Source: Saprospiraceae bacterium
Lineage (GTDB): Bacteria; Bacteroidota; Bacteroidia; Chitinophagales; Saprospiraceae
Assembly (NCBI GenBank): GCA_029262975.1
Contig: JAJCYJ010000879.1
Coordinates: 1 to 9,025, forward strand
Direction: 5' to 3'
Length of the DNA stretch: 9,025 nucleotides
A program made the position numbers and the translations under genes. Below the pieces are notes generated by a model. The model was not told where the DNA came from. It saw nothing but the letters and a program-made list of their open reading frames with translations, and searched no databases. How positions within the stretch are numbered: position 1 is the first letter of the stretch; each line of letters begins with the position of its first letter. Below are positions 6,308 to 9,025 of the stretch, piece by piece.

Positions 6308-6799
6308 TTACTTGCTTTTCCTTCGCTTCTTCTTCGGAGCTTCTTTACCGATCACCATAGGTGGTCTGTGAATTGACTCTTCAAGAGAAATAAAAGTTTC
6401 GGTACGTTGAATTCCTTCAATCTGTTGCACTTTAGAAGAAAGTACTTCTCTAAGGTGATCAGTATCTCTGCATAACAGCTGGGTAAATATACTATAGTTA
6501 CCCGTTGTGTAATGAGCAGAGATAACCTCTGGAATTTCCTTAAGGTCAGCTATGACACTGTCATAATACTGACTTTTTTCTAAGAAGACACCGACAAAGG
6601 CTATTACATCAAAACCCAATTTTGAAAAATCAACTTTGAGTTTACTTCCAGTAATAACGCCCATCTCGGACAACTTCTTAAGCCTCACGTGTACTGTACC
6701 ACCAGACACATGCAGCTCCTTGCCGATTTCGGCATAGGAAGTTTTGGCATCCTCCAGCATCATCGAAATGATTCTGAGGTCCGTGTTATCTAATTTCAT
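6308..6799 (-). CDS. Lrp/AsnC-family transcriptional regulator
   Basis: The 163-residue protein has the two-domain layout of the feast/famine family. An N-terminal winged helix-turn-helix (about 1-60) contains SYAEIGKELHVSGGTVHVRL (21-40 region) and the KLSEMGVITG wing. A C-terminal RAM/ligand-binding domain (about 65-145) follows, with VIAFVGVFLEK, IPEVISAHYTTGNYSIF and the closing ETFISLEES strand. Family members form dimers and octamers that bend DNA and sense amino acids or other small molecules. The combination of VSGGTVHVR and AHYTTGNYSIF is typical of the conserved Bacteroidota Lrp orthologue. The last eight residues (KKKRRKSK) form a strongly basic tail beyond the folded domain. The gene converges on rpoD and is divergent from the ctpA-like gene across a 203-base spacer, which contains a paired GATAAAATTA motif that could be an autoregulatory site. 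The effector is unknown. Confidence 0.92.
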   Translation of the reverse strand: MKLDNTDLRIISMMLEDAKTSYAEIGKELHVSGGTVHVRLKKLSEMGVITGSKLKVDFSKLGFDVIAFVGVFLEKSQYYDSVIADLKEIPEVISAHYTTGNYSIFTQLLCRDTDHLREVLSSKVQQIEGIQRTETFISLEESIHRPPMVIGKEAPKKKRRKSK

Positions 6800-6853
6800 C
6801 GGAGAAAATTTTTAAATAATTGTTATTCACGAATAGATTTATGAAGTAAATAT

Positions 6854-6897
6854 GATAAAATTACTCCTATCCCACGTCATTTTTGGTTAATTTTATC
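6854..6897. repeat. Inverted pair of GATAAAATTA in the lrp/ctpA divergent spacer
   Basis: GATAAAATTA (6854-6863) and its exact reverse complement TAATTTTATC (6888-6897) flank 24 bases, with arm centres 34 bases apart. The right arm extends to GGATAAAATTA on the minus strand, matching the copies upstream of rpoD. It lies between an Lrp-family gene and the S41 protease gene, overlapping the predicted protease promoter, so an Lrp-type operator is a reasonable guess. Confidence 0.45.
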
Positions 6898-6914
6898 CTA
6901 TAGATGTAAATTTT
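6882..6914 (+). promoter_or_regulatory. Candidate promoter of the S41 protease gene
   Basis: TTTG (6882-6885) and TAAATTTT (6907-6914) are separated by 21 bases, matching the Bacteroidota arrangement with one mismatch in the -7 element. Transcription would start near 6921, about 80 bases before the ATG at 7003. The fit is modest in such AT-rich sequence. No good counterpart was found for the divergent regulator. Confidence 0.35.
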
Positions 6915-7002
6915 TGTTCATATAGGGCTTTTTAATATAAGTATTGGGATTCCTTAGTAATGTACGGTGCATTTTGATTTAACTTGCTTCCATTTATGTC
7001 AA

Positions 7003-8490
7003 ATGAATTTTAAGCAATCATCACATTTATTTTATCCATTGATCATGGCCATGGTTTGTGCCTTTGGTATCCTCATTGGCATGCAATTTAACCAGTCACT
7101 GGTCGACGATGGATATGTACGCAAAAGTGATATTCCAGCACACCTAGCCATTTATGAAGCCTCAGAGCACATAAAAACAAAGTTTTACGGTGATCTGAAT
7201 GAGTCTGTATATACAGATGCTGTTTTAAGGGAAATGATAGACCAACTTGACCCATACAGCCACTATTTCGGTAAAAAAGGAAGCCAGAGGTACGACCGCT
7301 ATATGGACGGACTATTCAGAGGCATCGGTCTTGAGTTTATTCAATATCGAGATTCAACATATGTGTATAAAGTGATTCCGGCATCTCCAGCTGACCAAGC
7401 CGGAATCAAAAGAGGGGACATAGTGATATCTCTTGACAGTATCGATTTAACAAATTCGATGATGCCTTTAGATAGCTTATTGAGACACAAGATTAACGAT
7501 CTTGGAGATGAAGTCAGGATAGACATATATAGCTGGTCTGATGCCGTAATCCGCTCACATAACCTAAATGTAGAAGATGTAGAATTACCATTAATAGAAG
7601 ATTATATTATTCAGAATGGACCAGAATCGTATATAAGTCTTGTGAAAATTAAAAGATTCTACAGCAATGTGTTTCGCGATTTTATGCAAGTACTCGAAAG
7701 ACATGGACAGATGAATGGGTCTGTCCAGAGTTTAATCATAGACCTGCGAAACAATCCCGGCGGCATTGTTGAAGAAACAATTAAAATATTGAATCAGTTT
7801 ATTCCTGAAAAAGAACGACTTATACTTTCTACCAAGAGCAGAATTCAAAAAACTAAAGAATATCATAGTAATGGCCGAAATTTTCTTGACGTGGAAAGAA
7901 TAGTCATTCTTTGTAATGAATACTCAGCCTCAGCAAGTGAAATTCTGGCAGGTGTGCTTCAGGATTATGATAAGGCAGTTATTATTGGCCAAAACACATA
8001 TGGTAAAGGATTGATCCAACAGAATTACGACCTTTCTAATCAAGGGTCAATTAATTTGTCAATAGGAGAGTATATCCTTCCTAGTGGACGACATATATAT
8101 GGCCAGAACAATACGGACAGCATCTATAAATCACTTGTGAATGCTCGAAATTTGTTTGCAGAAAAGGGTATACCGGTGGATATCGAAATCTCAGAATGTC
8201 CATTGCAAAGGACATTGGAACAAAAGACAAAAGACCTTGTGGTGAGAGATCGCCTTTGGGAGAAAGAACAGATATTAAATATTGATGCAGCCATTGCCAA
8301 ATTAGTATATGAATTGAATGTGGAGGAGGATTGTATTAAACAAATCACTGCTAATGTCAAATGGTCAATCATAGGGAATAGCATTAAAAATGGAGATATG
8401 ATAGAAAAGGATGATACAGATGAGTATATCACCGAAGCTATCAGAGTAATTCGAAGTGACTTGTACAACGAATTTTTGGGCTATAATTAA
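7003..8490 (+). CDS. C-terminal processing protease (S41 family, CtpA/Prc type)
   Basis: I prefer the ATG at 7003 (495 residues). A GTG at 6967 in the same frame would add 12 residues ahead of what looks like a normal N-terminal signal anchor. A hydrophobic segment at about 10-28 is followed by an N-terminal helical region ending LDPYSHYFG (82-90). A PDZ domain at about 105-190 has FRGIGLEF, SPADQAGIKRGD and an ISLDS strand. The protease core follows: DLRNNPGG (247-254), YSASASE (307-313) and TYGKGLIQ (332-339). By alignment with E. coli Prc the catalytic dyad is Ser310 and Lys335, 25 residues apart as in Prc (430/455), with the conserved Gln339. About 120 C-terminal residues beyond the core are less conserved. 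It is a periplasmic processing or degrading protease with unknown substrates. The gene is divergent from the Lrp regulator, and its stop codon touches the convergent next gene. Confidence 0.93.
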   Translation: MNFKQSSHLFYPLIMAMVCAFGILIGMQFNQSLVDDGYVRKSDIPAHLAIYEASEHIKTKFYGDLNESVYTDAVLREMIDQLDPYSHYFGKKGSQRYDRYMDGLFRGIGLEFIQYRDSTYVYKVIPASPADQAGIKRGDIVISLDSIDLTNSMMPLDSLLRHKINDLGDEVRIDIYSWSDAVIRSHNLNVEDVELPLIEDYIIQNGPESYISLVKIKRFYSNVFRDFMQVLERHGQMNGSVQSLIIDLRNNPGGIVEETIKILNQFIPEKERLILSTKSRIQKTKEYHSNGRNFLDVERIVILCNEYSASASEILAGVLQDYDKAVIIGQNTYGKGLIQQNYDLSNQGSINLSIGEYILPSGRHIYGQNNTDSIYKSLVNARNLFAEKGIPVDIEISECPLQRTLEQKTKDLVVRDRLWEKEQILNIDAAIAKLVYELNVEEDCIKQITANVKWSIIGNSIKNGDMIEKDDTDEYITEAIRVIRSDLYNEFLGYN

Positions 8491-9025
8491 TCAGGATCTA
8501 AGAAAGTCTAATTCACCTTTATGATTAAAGGTTGCAATTACCGAAGGCTCATGAGGCCCTGATGACCGTTCGAGAATTGGATCTATTACATCATCTGCCA
8601 TTTCCAATATTCGCCGATCAATTTCGCTGTATGAAGCGGGCTCTGCTTCATTTGCCAGGTTAGCTGATGTCGAAATAAGAGGTTGATTGATGGCAGAGAT
8701 TAACTTCTTGCAAAACTCATCATGTGTAACTCTTATTCCAATAGTACCGGTCTCCGAAAGTAAATAATCTGGTAAATTTTCTCCACCCTTGTAAATTATC
8801 GTTAGCGGTTGAAGATGATGGGTGAGTAGGGTCTCAATTCTTGGATGTATTCCATCAATATAATTTTTTAGCATCTCTATACTGCTGACCATTAGAATGA
8901 AGGGTTTATTTCTGGGTCTGTTTTTTATCTCATAAATGCGTTTGACTGCACTTTTATTATGAATATCACAACCAAGACCCCAAACGGTGTCCGTAGGATA
9001 GAGTAATACACGACCTTTTCGAAGG
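8491..9025 (-). CDS. L-threonylcarbamoyladenylate synthase (Sua5/YciO/YrdC/YwlC family), 5' end cut by window edge
   Basis: The first in-frame ATG inside the window (8892) is internal. The frame stays open to the right edge and encodes the N-terminal half of the YrdC fold, including LLYPTDTVWGLGCD and KRIYEIKNRPRNKP, the Lys/Arg-rich motif that binds threonine, ATP and bicarbonate. PLISTSAN, the conserved Ser-x-x-x-Asn segment, lies at about 8660-8680. About 178 codons are present and family members of this short type have roughly 190-205, so only some ten to twenty N-terminal residues are missing. There is no C-terminal Sua5 domain. The enzyme makes threonylcarbamoyl-AMP from threonine, bicarbonate and ATP, the first step of t6A formation at position 37 of ANN-decoding tRNAs. 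Its TGA stop directly abuts the stop of the convergent protease gene. An ACCTTTA/TAAAGGT hairpin (8515-8532) lies inside its 3' end. Confidence 0.93.
   Translation of the reverse strand, partial: LRKGRVLLYPTDTVWGLGCDIHNKSAVKRIYEIKNRPRNKPFILMVSSIEMLKNYIDGIHPRIETLLTHHLQPLTIIYKGGENLPDYLLSETGTIGIRVTHDEFCKKLISAINQPLISTSANLANEAEPASYSEIDRRILEMADDVIDPILERSSGPHEPSVIATFNHKGELDFLRS

Noticed and set aside
6967..7002. GTG start extending the S41 protease by 12 residues
   Set aside because: The extension adds a mixed segment before a normal-looking signal anchor beginning MNFKQ. The ATG at 7003 is the simpler start, though the GTG cannot be excluded.
8515..8532. ACCTTTA/TAAAGGT stem near the ctpA end as a terminator
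   Set aside because: No T run follows on either strand, and it lies within conserved coding sequence of the t6A gene, so I do not call it a terminator.
8491..8892. Reading the t6A synthase as a 133-residue protein starting at the ATG at 8892
   Set aside because: Conserved YrdC-fold motifs are encoded upstream of that ATG in the same frame up to the window edge, so the gene is truncated by the window and not short.
1..9025. CRISPR arrays, insertion sequences, tRNA genes, phage or defence genes
   Set aside because: No repeat-spacer pattern, transposase motifs, terminal repeats or tRNA cloverleaf arms were seen; the gene content is core housekeeping and envelope functions.

Overview
The window looks like chromosomal core sequence from a marine or environmental member of the Bacteroidota, plausibly Saprospiria-like, although the lineage below phylum is a guess. 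Three things point to the phylum. The first gene ends in a gliding-motility/type IX secretion (T9SS) C-terminal domain. The housekeeping sigma factor lacks region 1.1 and starts with the short leader typical of Bacteroidota RpoD. Several intergenic spacers carry the Bacteroidota promoter signature (TTG/TTTG, then about 19-22 bases, then TAnnTTTG), while Shine-Dalgarno sequences are essentially absent. The DNA is AT-rich except for a glycine-codon tract in the RNA-binding protein gene.

Layout, left to right. At 1-2207 (+), the 3' part of a large secreted Ig-repeat protein is followed 18 bases later by an exported PqqB-like metallo-beta-lactamase-fold protein. At 2331-2714 (+), a one-RRM RNA-binding protein with an RGG/Gly tail has its own promoter, a U-rich leader and a strong terminator. 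At 2847-4670 (-), a membrane-anchored HtrA/Deg serine protease is followed by a small secreted hypothetical protein, and an 8-bp-arm palindrome overlaps the predicted htrA promoter. At 4828-5205 (-) is a START-like domain protein, divergent from rpoD (5426-6295, +). An Lrp/AsnC regulator (6308-6799, -) converges on rpoD. It is divergent from a CtpA-type S41 protease (7003-8490, +), which abuts without a gap a convergent, edge-truncated L-threonylcarbamoyladenylate synthase gene (8491-9025, -).

Together the genes cover housekeeping transcription (RpoD), tRNA t6A modification, envelope proteolysis (HtrA, CtpA), RNA binding, global regulation (Lrp) and surface secretion. I see no mobile element, CRISPR array, tRNA or rRNA, and no gene-free stretch above 300 bases. 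No obviously new multi-gene system is visible. The less ordinary signals are regulatory: a GATAAAATT-type motif repeated in two divergent spacers, the palindrome on the htrA promoter, and a 12-bp perfect hairpin built into the end of rpoD. The orphan PqqB-like gene and the small gene behind htrA are the least understood proteins.
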